DNA from: CALMEC01 sp963777565
GTDB lineage: Bacteria > Actinomycetota > Thermoleophilia > Miltoncostaeales > Miltoncostaeaceae
NCBI GenBank assembly: GCA_963777565.1
Contig: CAVZQZ010000006.1
Location: 496,001 to 560,000 of the forward strand
Length of the DNA: 64,000 bases
Direction of reading: 5' to 3'
Shown here: one piece after another, positions 48,018 through 57,128 of the stretch
Position numbering within the stretch: the first letter of the stretch is position 1
Layout: each line of letters begins with the position of its first letter
The notes under the pieces: generated by a model
Told to the model about the DNA's origin: nothing
The model's database searches: none
What the model saw: only the letters and a program-made list of their open reading frames with translations
Translations under genes and position numbers: made by a program

Positions 48018-48646
48018 GACGCGTCCTCCTGGACCGACTCGTCGGCGGCGACACCCACTGCGACCGGCGCGTCGGCCACCTCGGCCGGCGTGTCCTCGAG
48101 CAGCTTGGCGCGGCGGTTGTCGGCGAGGCCGAGCACCTGGGCCACGGTCTTGCCCCGACGGTCGGCGATGTCCTCGGGACGCCGAAGACCCTTGAGGGCC
48201 GCGACGGTCGCCGGGAGCAGGTTCATCGGGTTGGAGCTGCCGAGCGACTTGCTGAGGATGTCGTTGATCCCCGCGAGCTCGAGCACCGCGCGCACCGGAC
48301 CACCCGCGATGACCCCGGTACCGGGCGACGCCGGCTTGAGGAACACGCGCCCCGCGCCGTGACGGCCGAGCACCTGGTGGGTGATGGTTGCTCCGTGCTT
48401 CGGCACGCGGAACAGGTTCTTCTTGGCGTCCTCGATGGCCTTCTGGATGGCGAGCGGAACCTCTCGCGCCTTGCCGTGCCCGATGCCCACGATGTCGTGC
48501 TGGTCGCCGACGACGACGAGCGCCGAGAACGAGAAGCGCCGACCGCCCTTCACGACCTTCGCGACGCGGTTGACCTGGACGACGCGCTCGGCAAGCTCGA
48601 GCCCCGTCGGGTTGATGCGCTCTGTGCGTCGTACCTCAGCCAACAA
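48014..48646 (-). CDS. rpsE: Ribosomal protein S5
   Basis: 210 residues from the first of two TTG codons at 48646, preceded by AGGAGG. LAERVVQVNRVAKVVKGGRR, FSALVVVGDQHDIVGIGHGK and LKPASPGTGVIAGGPVRAVL are conserved. The C-terminus has an Ala/Val/Asp-rich tail. S5 controls decoding fidelity. Confidence 0.95.
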   Translation of the reverse strand: MLAEVRRTERINPTGLELAERVVQVNRVAKVVKGGRRFSFSALVVVGDQHDIVGIGHGKAREVPLAIQKAIEDAKKNLFRVPKHGATITHQVLGRHGAGRVFLKPASPGTGVIAGGPVRAVLELAGINDILSKSLGSSNPMNLLPATVAALKGLRRPEDIADRRGKTVAQVLGLADNRRAKLLEDTPAEVADAPVAVGVAADESVQEDAS

Positions 48647-48651
48647 TCCTC

Positions 48652-49011
48652 CTAGAACTCAAGGCCGCCCTCGCGAGCGGCGTCCGCGAGTGCCTTGACC
48701 CGACCATGGTAGAGGTAGCCACTCCGATCGAACACGACCTGGGTCACTCCTGCGGCCTTCGCCCGATCGGCGACGAGCTTGCCGACCTGCGTCGCGGCCT
48801 CGCCCTTGCCGACGCCCTTGAGCGCCTGCTCGGTCGAGCCGGCCGCCGCCAGCGTGTGCCCCTTGGTGTCGTCGATGACCTGTGCATAGATCCGCGCGTT
48901 GGAGCGGAAGACCGAAAGGCGGGGACGCTCGGCGGTGCCGTGCACCTTGCCCCGGATGCGTCGCCGGCGACGCTCGCGACCGCTCGGCGCAGGATTGATA
49001 TGACGTGTCAT
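48652..49011 (-). CDS. rplR: Ribosomal protein L18
   Basis: 119 residues. RIRGKVHGTAERPRLSVFRS, NARIYAQVIDDTKGHTLAAA and VVFDRSGYLYHGRVKALADA are conserved. L18 binds 5S rRNA with L5. It ends 5 nt before rpsE. Confidence 0.96.
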   Translation of the reverse strand: MTRHINPAPSGRERRRRRIRGKVHGTAERPRLSVFRSNARIYAQVIDDTKGHTLAAAGSTEQALKGVGKGEAATQVGKLVADRAKAAGVTQVVFDRSGYLYHGRVKALADAAREGGLEF

Positions 49012-49027
49012 ACGCCGCCTCCGACGC

Positions 49028-49561
49028 TCATGCGCGCTTCCCGACCTTCCGACGAACGACTTCGCCGTCGTACTTGATTCCCTTGCCCTTGTACGGCTCG
49101 GGTGGACGGACCTTGCGGATGTCCGCCGCGGTCTGGCCGACGAGGCCCTTGTCGATGCCCTGGACCACGATCTGCGTGGGCTGCGGGCACTCGAACGTGA
49201 TGCCGTCCGGCGCCGTCACGATCACCGGGTGCGAGAAGCCCGCGGCGATCTCGAGGTCCTTGCCCTTGAGCTGCGCGCGGTATCCGACGCCGACCAGCTC
49301 GAGCCGTTTCTCGAACCCGTCGCTCACTCCCTGCACCATGTTGGCGACCAGGGTGCGCGACAGGCCGTGCAGCGACCGGTGCGGCGCGCGGTCGGTCGGG
49401 CGCTCGACCTTGAGCACGCCGTCCTCCGCCGTGACCCGGATGGGCTCGACGACGGTGTGCGACAGCTCGCCCTTGGGTCCCTTCACCGTCACGTGCTGGC
49501 CCTTGATCTCAACGGTGACCCCGTCGGGAACGGGGATCGATGCGCGTCCGATTCTGCTCAT
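49028..49561 (-). CDS. rplF: Ribosomal protein L6
   Basis: 177 residues from ATG 49561; the longer frame to 49681 is inside rpsH. SRIGRASIPVPDGVTVEIKG opens, and the C-terminal QTAADIRKVRPPEPYKGKGI is the family signature. L6 lies near the factor-binding site. Confidence 0.96.
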   Translation of the reverse strand: MSRIGRASIPVPDGVTVEIKGQHVTVKGPKGELSHTVVEPIRVTAEDGVLKVERPTDRAPHRSLHGLSRTLVANMVQGVSDGFEKRLELVGVGYRAQLKGKDLEIAAGFSHPVIVTAPDGITFECPQPTQIVVQGIDKGLVGQTAADIRKVRPPEPYKGKGIKYDGEVVRRKVGKRA

Positions 49562-49577
49562 CGTGCCACCTTCACGT

Positions 49578-49973
49578 TCACCAGACCTCGCAGAGGATCT
49601 CGCCGCCGATGCCTCGGCGGCGCGCCTCCTGGCCCGAGAGGAGACCCTGTGACGTGGAGATGACGGCGACGCCCATGCCACCGAGGACCTTCGGAATGCT
49701 GGTGCGGTCGACGTAGACGCGGCGACCGGGCTTGCTGATACGGCGCAGGCCGGAGATCACCTGGCGGCGGCTGCGGTCGTACTTGAGGCGCACGATGAGC
49801 TGCCGGTCCTTGCCTTCGCCCTCCTCGTCCCAGCCCACGATGTAGCCCTCGGCCTCGAGGAGCTTCGCGATCTCGACCTTGAGCTTGCTCGTCGGCATGG
49901 CCACCTGGTCGTGCAGCGCCTGGTTGGCGTTGCGCACGCGGGTGAGCATGTCGGCGACGGGATCAGTGAGCAT
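49578..49973 (-). CDS. rpsH: Ribosomal protein S8
   Basis: 131 residues from ATG 49973. LTDPVADMLTRVRNANQALH opens and GVAVISTSQGLLSGQEARRR closes the family pattern. S8 binds helix 21 of 16S rRNA; in E. coli it also represses the spc operon. Confidence 0.96.
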   Translation of the reverse strand: MLTDPVADMLTRVRNANQALHDQVAMPTSKLKVEIAKLLEAEGYIVGWDEEGEGKDRQLIVRLKYDRSRRQVISGLRRISKPGRRVYVDRTSIPKVLGGMGVAVISTSQGLLSGQEARRRGIGGEILCEVW

Positions 49974-49984
49974 GCGTCGGTCTC

Positions 49985-50170
49985 CTACCAGCTCGACTTG
50001 GTCATGCCGGGGATGACGCCCGCGTGAGCCTCTTCGCGCAGGCAGATTCGGCACAGGCCGAACTTCCGGTAGAAGGCACGGGAACGCCCACACCGATGGC
50101 AGCGCGAATAGCCCCGCGTCTGGTACTTCGGGGGGCGTGAGGCCTTCACGCGCAGACTGGTCTTCGCCAC
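49985..50170 (-). CDS. rpsZ: Ribosomal protein S14, type Z (zinc-binding)
   Basis: 61 residues from GTG 50170. RCHRCGRSRAFYRKFGLCRI shows the CxxC pairs of the zinc ribbon, ending CLREEAHAGVIPGMTKSSW. The short zinc form replaces the longer zinc-free S14 used under zinc limitation. Confidence 0.95.
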   Translation of the reverse strand: MAKTSLRVKASRPPKYQTRGYSRCHRCGRSRAFYRKFGLCRICLREEAHAGVIPGMTKSSW

Positions 50171-50177
50171 GTGTCTC

Positions 50178-51059
50178 CTATCGCTTCTTCGATCGGCTCC
50201 GCGAACGCGAGCGCTGCTTGCGCCGGCGCCGTGCGGCCCGTTCCTCGGCGGTGTACCCGTCGGCCCTGAACGGCATCCCGAGGTGGCGCAGGAGCGCCCG
50301 CCCCTCCTCGTCGGTGGCCGCCGACGTGGTGATGATGACATCCAGGCCGCGGATCTTGTCGATCGCGTCGTAGTCGATCTCCGGGAAGATCGTCTGCTCG
50401 CGGATGCCGAGCGCGTAATTGCCGCGCCCGTCGAAACTGTCCGGGTTGACGCCGCGGAAGTCGCGGATCCGGGGGAGCGCGACCGAGGTGAGCCGGTCGT
50501 AGAACTCCCACATCCGCGCGCCGCGGAGCGTGACCTTGCACCCGATGGCCATGCCCTCGCGAAGCTTGAACTGGGCGATGGACTTGCGCGCCTTCGTGAT
50601 GATCGGACGCTGCCCGGCGATGACGGCGAGCTGCTCCACCGCCTCGTCGAGCGACTTCGAGTTCTGCTTCGCCTCGCCGACCCCCATGTTGAGGGTGATC
50701 TTGGTGATGCTCGGATGCTGCATCGGCGAGCTGTAGCCGAACTCGTCCTGCAGCTTCGGGCGGATCTCACGCTCGTAGATCTCGCGCATGCGCGGCGGTG
50801 GCGCCGGCCCGTCGCTGACGGGCGGCGTTGCCTTGCGCGCCTTGGGCGTCGCGGCAGGCGCCGCAACCGTCTCGGGCTCGGGCTCGGCCACGGGGGTTTC
50901 GGCCTTGGCCTCGGGCTCGGCAACGGCCTCGGCGACCGGTGACTCGGACTCCGCGGTCGCCTCGTCGGCCGGAGCCTCCGGCTCGGGCGCTGCGTCGACC
51001 GGCAGGGCCTCGTTGGTCGCCTCGTCCGGCGTCTGGATGTCGTTCTCGTCAGCTATCAT
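50178..51059 (-). CDS. rplE: Ribosomal protein L5 with long acidic N-terminal extension
   Basis: 293 residues; ordinary L5 has about 180. The L5 fold starts near residue 90 (MREIYEREIRPKLQDEFGYS) and has SITKITLNMGVGEAKQNSK and GNYALGIREQTIFPEIDYD. Residues 1-90 are Ala/Pro/Glu-rich (APEPEAPADEATAESESPVA as a sample) with almost no hydrophobic residues. The extension starts 5 nt after the rplX stop, which supports translation of the whole frame. The internal Met at about 91 is an alternative start. The basic tail RRRKQRSRSRSRSKKR is also unusual. Confidence 0.92.
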   Translation of the reverse strand: MIADENDIQTPDEATNEALPVDAAPEPEAPADEATAESESPVAEAVAEPEAKAETPVAEPEPETVAAPAATPKARKATPPVSDGPAPPPRMREIYEREIRPKLQDEFGYSSPMQHPSITKITLNMGVGEAKQNSKSLDEAVEQLAVIAGQRPIITKARKSIAQFKLREGMAIGCKVTLRGARMWEFYDRLTSVALPRIRDFRGVNPDSFDGRGNYALGIREQTIFPEIDYDAIDKIRGLDVIITTSAATDEEGRALLRHLGMPFRADGYTAEERAARRRRKQRSRSRSRSKKR

Positions 51060-51064
51060 TGAAT

Positions 51065-51379
51065 TCAGTCGAGCTTCTCTCCGCTTCGTGCCGCCACCCG
51101 GACCTTCTTGCCGTCGACCTCGGCGAACCGAACCCGCGTGGGGCGGCCGTCCTTCGGGTCGATGAGCGCCACGTTGGACCAGTGGATCGGCGCCGCCTTC
51201 TCGATCACGCCTCCGGGCTCGTTCGGCGGCCGCGGCTTCGTGTGGCGCTTGACCATGTTGAGCCCGTCGACGATGACGCGCTCTTCCTTCGGGCGGACCG
51301 AGAGGACCTTACCGGTCTTCCCCTTGTCCTTGCCCGAGATGCAGACGACCTCGTCGCCTTCCTTGATGCGCGCGGCCAT
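51065..51379 (-). CDS. rplX: Ribosomal protein L24
   Basis: 104 residues with the KOW motif GDEVVCISGKDKGKTGKVLS and VDGLNMVKRHTKPRPPNEPG. L24 starts 50S assembly. It ends 5 nt before rplE. Confidence 0.96.
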   Translation of the reverse strand: MAARIKEGDEVVCISGKDKGKTGKVLSVRPKEERVIVDGLNMVKRHTKPRPPNEPGGVIEKAAPIHWSNVALIDPKDGRPTRVRFAEVDGKKVRVAARSGEKLD

Positions 51380-51381
51380 CG

Positions 51382-51750
51382 TTACAGGACCTCCGGCGCG
51401 AGGGAGATGATCTTCATGAAGTTCTTCTCGCGGAGCTCACGCGCGACCGGCCCGAAGATCCGGGTGCCGCGGGGGTTGAGCGCGTTGTCGATGATGACCG
51501 CGGCGTTCTCGTCGAACGCGATGAACGTGCCGTCGTCACGCGGATGCGACTTCTTCGTACGGACCACGACGGCCTTCACCACGTCGCCCTTCTTCACCGC
51601 GCCGTTCGGCGTCGCCTGTTTGACCGTGCCGACGATGATGTCGCCCACGTGCGCGTAGCGACGCTTCGAGCCGCCCATGACGCGGATGCAGAGGATCTCG
51701 CGTGCGCCGGTGTTGTCGGCCACGCGGAGTCGGGATTCCTGCTGGATCAC
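51382..51750 (-). CDS. rplN: Ribosomal protein L14
   Basis: 122 residues from GTG 51750, overlapping the rpsQ stop. IQQESRLRVADNTGAREILC and the end FGPVARELREKNFMKIISLA are conserved. L14 forms part of the subunit interface. Confidence 0.96.
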   Translation of the reverse strand: MIQQESRLRVADNTGAREILCIRVMGGSKRRYAHVGDIIVGTVKQATPNGAVKKGDVVKAVVVRTKKSHPRDDGTFIAFDENAAVIIDNALNPRGTRIFGPVARELREKNFMKIISLAPEVL

Positions 51751-52019
51751 CGGGCACGCTCCACGATCTCGACCAGACGCCAGCGCTTCTGCGCGGAGAG
51801 CGGCCGGCATTCCATGACGCGGACAGTGTCGCCGACGTTCGCGTCGTTGCGCTCGTCGTGGACGTGCAGCTTGAGCGACCGGCGCACGGTCTTGCCGTAC
51901 ACGGGGTGCGGACGGGCCGTGTCGATGCGGACGGTGATGGTCTTCTCGCGTGCGTCGCTCACGACGACGCCGAGGCGGGTCTTGCGACCCGCGACCGACT
52001 GCTGCGGGGTCTCAGCCAC
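51747..52019 (-). CDS. rpsQ: Ribosomal protein S17
   Basis: 90 residues. VVSDAREKTITVRIDTARPH, VYGKTVRRSLKLHVHDERND and the acidic loop are conserved. It overlaps rpmC by 8 nt. Confidence 0.95.
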   Translation of the reverse strand: MAETPQQSVAGRKTRLGVVVSDAREKTITVRIDTARPHPVYGKTVRRSLKLHVHDERNDANVGDTVRVMECRPLSAQKRWRLVEIVERAR

Positions 52020-52224
52020 GTGCCGCCTCCACTTCGCGCTGCTTGACGATCGTGAGGATGCGGGCGATCTCGCGCCTGCGCTGCGCGATCTCCGAGGTGC
52101 GCTCGAGCGCCCCTCCGGCGTGCTGGAACCGCAGGTTGAACAGCGCTTCGCGCGCCTCCTCGAGGCGGCTGGCGAGACGCTCGTCGTTGAGGTCGCGCAG
52201 CTCGGTCGCTTGCTTGCTTGCCAC
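52012..52224 (-). CDS. rpmC: Ribosomal protein L29
   Basis: 70 residues from GTG 52224, overlapping the rplP stop by 1 nt (TAGTG). ATELRDLNDERLASRLEEAR and LFNLRFQHAGGAL are typical. An in-frame ATG at 52254 would lie inside rplP and is less likely. Confidence 0.94.
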   Translation of the reverse strand: MASKQATELRDLNDERLASRLEEAREALFNLRFQHAGGALERTSEIAQRRREIARILTIVKQREVEAARG

Positions 52225-52637
52225 TAGAAGTCGTCCCTCGTCACGAACTTGCACTTGATCGGAAGCTTGTTTGCCGCAAGGCGCATCGCCTCACGAGCGA
52301 GCGGCTCGGGCACGCCGGTGAGCTCGAACATGACCTTGCCCGGCTTGACCACGGCGACCCACGCCTCCGGCGAGCCCTTGCCGGAGCCCATGCGGGTCTC
52401 GGCCGGCTTCTTCGTGACCGGGAGGTGCGGGAACACGTTGATCCACACCTTGCCGCCACGGCGGATGCGCCGGTTGATGGCGATGCGGGCGGCCTCGATC
52501 TGGCGGTTCGTGATCCACGCCGGCTCGAGGGCCTTGAGCCCATACTGGCCGAAATGCACCTCGGTGTTGCCGCGCGACATCCCGGCGCGGCGCCCACGGT
52601 GGTGCTTGCGGTGCTTGACGCGCTTGGGGAGCAGCAT
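52224..52637 (-). CDS. rplP: Ribosomal protein L16
   Basis: 137 residues. LLPKRVKHRKHHRGRRAGMS, VHFGQYGLKALEPAWITNRQ and RMGSGKGSPEAWVAVVKPGK are conserved. L16 helps form the A-site region of the 50S subunit. Confidence 0.96.
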   Translation of the reverse strand: MLLPKRVKHRKHHRGRRAGMSRGNTEVHFGQYGLKALEPAWITNRQIEAARIAINRRIRRGGKVWINVFPHLPVTKKPAETRMGSGKGSPEAWVAVVKPGKVMFELTGVPEPLAREAMRLAANKLPIKCKFVTRDDF

Positions 52638-52640
52638 CGC

Positions 52641-53423
52641 CTACGACCCCTGCCCCGACCCCGACGGAGCGTCCGACGGACGTGGACGGCGGTCGCCGCC
52701 ACGCTCGCCACCGCGGTCGCGCCGGTCCCGGCGCTGCTGCGGGCGGCGCTGCTGCGGCGCCTCGAGGTCCACGCGGCCGCGGGCGTCGGTGACGCCCTCC
52801 GGTAGCACCTCGCCGCGGTTGATCCACACCTTGACGCCAATACGCCCGTAGGTGGTCTTCGCCTCGTGGAAGCCGTAGTCGATGTCGGCGCGGAGCGTGT
52901 GCAGCGGCACCCGCCCGTCGGAGTAGTGCTCCGACCGCGACATCTCGGTGCCGCCCAGCCGTCCCGAGCACTGGACCTTCGCGCCCTGGGCGCCGGAGCG
53001 CATGGCGGACGTGAGTGCGCGCTTCATCGCGCGGCGGAAGCTGACCCGGTTCTGCAGCTGCTCCGCGATCGACTGGGCGACCAGACGGGCGTCGAGCTCC
53101 GGGCGCTTGATCTCGTTGATGTTGATTTGGATCTGCTTCTGCGTGAGCAAGTGCAGCTCGCGGCGGAGAGCGTCGACCTCTTGGCCGCTCTTGCCGATCA
53201 CGATGCCGGGCCGCGCCGTGAAGATGTCGACGGTGAGCTTGGCCGGGTCCTTCTTGATGTGGATGTCCGAGAGGCCGGCGTGCGAGAGCTTGCCGAGGAT
53301 GTGGTCGCGCACCGCGCGGTCCTCGTCGAGGGACGCCGAGAAGTCACGGGTGGAGAACCAGTTGCTCTTCCAGCCGTTGATGACGCCGAGCCGGAACCCG
53401 GTTGGGTGGACTTTCTGTCCCAC
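52641..53423 (-). CDS. rpsC: Ribosomal protein S3
   Basis: 260 residues from GTG 53423, overlapping the rplV stop by 1 nt. GQKVHPTGFRLGVINGWKSN and the KH domain TARPGIVIGKSGQEVDALRR are conserved. After the core ends (about 212), a 45-residue Arg/Gln/Gly-rich tail follows (RDRRDRGGERGGDRRPRPSD), a likely disordered RNA-binding extension. Confidence 0.96.
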   Translation of the reverse strand: MGQKVHPTGFRLGVINGWKSNWFSTRDFSASLDEDRAVRDHILGKLSHAGLSDIHIKKDPAKLTVDIFTARPGIVIGKSGQEVDALRRELHLLTQKQIQININEIKRPELDARLVAQSIAEQLQNRVSFRRAMKRALTSAMRSGAQGAKVQCSGRLGGTEMSRSEHYSDGRVPLHTLRADIDYGFHEAKTTYGRIGVKVWINRGEVLPEGVTDARGRVDLEAPQQRRPQQRRDRRDRGGERGGDRRPRPSDAPSGSGQGS

Positions 53424-53809
53424 TAGCGTCGCCTCCTACGGCCGGCGCCGTCGGGCGCCTCCGCCAAACCGATCGTGATGTGACTTGTGCGTTTCATGAT
53501 GGGGGTGGCCCGGCCCATCGCGCGCGGGCGGAACCGCTTGATCGTCGGCCCAGGGTCGACCGTGACGTGCGCCAGGACCATCTCGTCGGAGCGCATGCCG
53601 TGGTTGTGGTCGGCGTTCGCGGCGGCCGATTCGAGGACCTTGCGGACCGGTACCGCGGCGTCGCGCGTCGCGAACGCGAGGATCGCACGGGCCTCGGGAA
53701 CGCTCTTGCCGCGGACGAGGTCCGCGACGAGCCGCGCCTTGCGCGGCGACACGCGGACGAACTTCGCGGTCGCCTTGACCACTTGGATGTCGGTTGCGTC
53801 GGTCGCCAT
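53423..53809 (-). CDS. rplV: Ribosomal protein L22
   Basis: 128 residues from ATG 53809. VRVSPRKARLVADLVRGKSV, VLESAAANADHNHGMRSDEM and FRPRAMGRATPIMKRTSHIT are conserved. Its hairpin lines the exit tunnel. The ATG shares one base with the rpsS stop. Confidence 0.96.
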   Translation of the reverse strand: MATDATDIQVVKATAKFVRVSPRKARLVADLVRGKSVPEARAILAFATRDAAVPVRKVLESAAANADHNHGMRSDEMVLAHVTVDPGPTIKRFRPRAMGRATPIMKRTSHITIGLAEAPDGAGRRRRR

Positions 53810-54090
53810 CAGCGCATCTTCGAGGTGCGGTCGGAGCCCTGGTGGCCGCGGTAGGTGCGCGTGGGCGCGAACTCGCCGAGCTTGTGCCCGACCATGCTCT
53901 CGCTGATGAAGACGGGCACGTGCTTGCGGCCGTCGTGGACGGCGATGGTGTGACCCACCATGTCCGGAAAGATCGTCGACGAGCGCGACCAGGTCCGGAT
54001 CATGCGCTTCTCGTTCGCGGCGTTCATCGTCTCGATGCGCTGCATGAGCTTCGCCTCGACGAACGGGCCCTTCTTGAGTGAGCGTCCCAA
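53809..54090 (-). CDS. rpsS: Ribosomal protein S19
   Basis: 93 residues. GRSLKKGPFVEAKLMQRIET, TWSRSSTIFPDMVGHTIAVH and KLGEFAPTRTYRGHQGSDRT are conserved. It starts directly after the rplB stop. Confidence 0.97.
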   Translation of the reverse strand: MGRSLKKGPFVEAKLMQRIETMNAANEKRMIRTWSRSSTIFPDMVGHTIAVHDGRKHVPVFISESMVGHKLGEFAPTRTYRGHQGSDRTSKMR

Positions 54091-54939
<849 letters not shown>

Positions 54940-55245
54940 CTAGACCCCTTCGAAGAGCTCGATGCGGTCGCCGGGCGCGAGCTCGACGATCGCCTTCTTG
55001 AAACCCGGCCGGATGCCGCGCGTCTGACCGCGCCGCTTCGGCTTGCTCTGGACTTTGACGATCCGCACGTCGGTGACGGTGACGTCGAAGATGCCCTCGA
55101 CCGCCTGACGGATCTGGATCTTGTGCGCGTCCTGCAGCACCCTGAAGGTGTACTGGTTGTGCGCCTGGGCGAGCTGGAAGGCCTTCTCGGAGATGATCGG
55201 CTGAACCACCACCTTGCGGATGTCGTCACGCAGGCTGCCGCTCAT
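54940..55245 (-). CDS. rplW: Ribosomal protein L23
   Basis: 101 residues. VVQPIISEKAFQLAQAHNQY and QIRQAVEGIFDVTVTDVRIV are conserved; the loop KPKRRGQTRGIRPGFKKAIV follows. L23 docks trigger factor and SRP at the tunnel exit. It overlaps the rplD stop by 4 nt. Confidence 0.95.
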   Translation of the reverse strand: MSGSLRDDIRKVVVQPIISEKAFQLAQAHNQYTFRVLQDAHKIQIRQAVEGIFDVTVTDVRIVKVQSKPKRRGQTRGIRPGFKKAIVELAPGDRIELFEGV

Positions 55246-56399
55246 TCCTCATCCTTCCCGGCCGCGTCGCTCTCGGCCTCGGCCGCCGGCTCGGCCTTCT
55301 TGGGGGTGCGCTTGGGCTTCTCGTCCGCAACGGGCTCCGCCGCGGGGGACGTCTCCGCCTCGGGCTCAACCTTCTTGCGCGTGCGCTTCGGCTTCTCTTC
55401 CGCGGGGGTCTCGTCGGCCGGGGCCTCGTCCGCGGGGGTCTCCTCGGCCGGCTCCGCCTTCTTGCGGGCGCGCTTTGGCTTCTCGACCACGGCCTCCGCC
55501 TCGGGCTCCTCGGCGGCCGGCTCCTCGACGATCTCGGCAGGCCCCTCGACCTCGGTCGACTCGGGTGTCTCGACGATCGTCTCGGGTGCCTCGGCAGCGA
55601 CCTCGCCGGCTTCGGTCTCCTCGAGGGCCGCTTCCTCGACGGGCTCCCCCGCGGCCTTCTTGCGGGTGCGCTTGGGCTTGTCGTCGTCGGTCTTCCGCTT
55701 GATCGGCTTGGGCGCCGGCGGCGGGGTCCGCGTCGGGAGCGGCTTGGGCGCCGCCGCGACCTCGGTGACGGCGAGCTCACCGCCGGTGAAGCGCTCCCAG
55801 ACGGCCCGCTCGACGAGCAGGCTGCGGCCGGCCATGAGGTCCACGACCTCGACGTCGCTTGCCGCGAGGACGTAGACGTTCTCGAGGTTGCGGAACGACA
55901 GGCCGACGACGGCGTCCGGGTCGTCGACCAGGACGAGCAGCGGACGTGGCGAGATCCCTTCCGGCGCCTGGTAGAGGTACGCGGCCGCGCGCTTGCTGGA
56001 GGGCGTGTCCCACCCGGGCGGGTCCATCACGGCGAGGCTGCCGCGATCGGCATGCGCCCGGAGCGCCGCTCGGAACGCCTGCGCCCGCACCTTGCGGTTG
56101 ACCTTGCCGCCGTGGCTGCGCGGAGTCGGTCCGAAGGTCACGCCACCGCCACGCCAATGCGGCGCGCGGTTGGAGCCCTGACGGGCCCGGCCGGTGCCCT
56201 TCTGGCGCCACGGCTTCGCGCCGCCGCCGCGGACCTCGCCGCGGTTCTTGGTGGAGTGGGTCCCCGCTCGGCGCTGGCCGAGCTCGGACACGACGGTCTC
56301 GTGGATGAGGTGGGGCTTGATCTCCTGCTCGGCGACCGGCCCCTGGAAGGCCGCCTCGCCGGAAGGAACACCCTCGGAATTCAGCACCGGGATACTCAT
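55242..56399 (-). CDS. rplD: Ribosomal protein L4 with long histone-H1-like C-terminal tail
   Basis: 385 residues from ATG 56399; normal L4 has about 205. The core (1-214) has GTHSTKNRGEVRGGGAKPWR, GTGRARQGSNRAPHWRGGG and ENVYVLAASDVEVVDLMAGR. From about residue 215 the protein becomes Pro/Ala/Glu/Lys-rich with four near-copies of an eight-residue basic motif: KPKRTRKK (241), KPKRARKK (307), KPKRTRKK (336) and KPKRTPKK (361), separated by acidic stretches. This resembles histone H1-like or AT-hook-like tails. The frame is intact and ends at the rplW overlap, so the tail is real coding sequence. Confidence 0.94.
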   Translation of the reverse strand: MSIPVLNSEGVPSGEAAFQGPVAEQEIKPHLIHETVVSELGQRRAGTHSTKNRGEVRGGGAKPWRQKGTGRARQGSNRAPHWRGGGVTFGPTPRSHGGKVNRKVRAQAFRAALRAHADRGSLAVMDPPGWDTPSSKRAAAYLYQAPEGISPRPLLVLVDDPDAVVGLSFRNLENVYVLAASDVEVVDLMAGRSLLVERAVWERFTGGELAVTEVAAAPKPLPTRTPPPAPKPIKRKTDDDKPKRTRKKAAGEPVEEAALEETEAGEVAAEAPETIVETPESTEVEGPAEIVEEPAAEEPEAEAVVEKPKRARKKAEPAEETPADEAPADETPAEEKPKRTRKKVEPEAETSPAAEPVADEKPKRTPKKAEPAAEAESDAAGKDEE

Positions 56400-56493
56400 A
56401 CGCCGCCCCCGACACGGCACTTAGGCGGCCTACTCGCCACCAGACCACGGATGATGATGTTGCGGTGGCTCGAACGCCGGTGGCGGCTGGAGG

Positions 56494-57114
56494 TCATTCG
56501 GGCCTCACGATCACGATGCCGTTCACGCCTCCCGGGACCGATCCCTGGACCAGCAGCAGATTGCGCTCAGGGTCACGGTCGACGATCTGCAGTCCGCGCT
56601 GCGTGACCTGCCCGCCGCCCATGCGCCCGCTCATGCGGACGCCCTTCATGACGCGCGCCGGGTACGCCGCAGCGCCGATCGAGCCGGGCTGGCGGACGTT
56701 GTGCGAGCCGTGCGTGACCGGCCCGCGCTTGAAGTTGTGCCGCTTGATCGTGCCCTGGTAGCCCTTGCCCTTCGAGGTCCCCACCACCGACACCCGCTGA
56801 CCGGAGCTGAACGACTCGACGGTCACGACGTCGCCGACGGCGAGGTCCCCGGTGAGATCTTCGGGGGCGAACTCGACCAGATGACGGTGCGGCGCGGCCC
56901 CGGCCTTCTGCAGGTGGCCGATCTCCGGCTTGGAGAGATGCTTCGGGTTGGTCTGGCCGAACGCCAGCTGCACGGCCGAGTAGCCGTCGTTCTCGGGAGT
57001 CTTGACCTGCACCACCGGGCAGGGGCCCGCCTCGATGACGGTCACGGTGACCCGCCGTCCGTCCTCGGCGAAGATCTGGGTCATCCCCAGCTTGCGTCCA
57101 ATGATGGCTGCCAA
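56494..57114 (-). CDS. rplC: Ribosomal protein L3
   Basis: 206 residues. IIGRKLGMTQIFAEDGRRVT, GYQGTIKRHNFKRGPVTHGS and YPARVMKGVRMSGRMGGGQV are conserved. L3 reaches the peptidyl transferase centre. The 94-nt gap to rplD holds no gene. Confidence 0.96.
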   Translation of the reverse strand: MAAIIGRKLGMTQIFAEDGRRVTVTVIEAGPCPVVQVKTPENDGYSAVQLAFGQTNPKHLSKPEIGHLQKAGAAPHRHLVEFAPEDLTGDLAVGDVVTVESFSSGQRVSVVGTSKGKGYQGTIKRHNFKRGPVTHGSHNVRQPGSIGAAAYPARVMKGVRMSGRMGGGQVTQRGLQIVDRDPERNLLLVQGSVPGGVNGIVIVRPE

Positions 57115-57128
57115 CGCGACTGCCCCCG

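Noticed and set aside
46021..48195. A 724-codon open frame on the plus strand across secY, L15, L30 and S5
   Set aside because: Its translation is Arg/Asp/His/Glu-rich low-complexity text, the antisense pattern of GC-rich genes, and it covers five clear ribosomal-cluster genes on the other strand.
55242..55760. The L4 tail as a separate downstream gene or frameshift artefact
   Set aside because: The frame is continuous with the L4 core, has strong Lys/Glu/Ala coding bias, and ends exactly at a 4-nt overlap with rplW.
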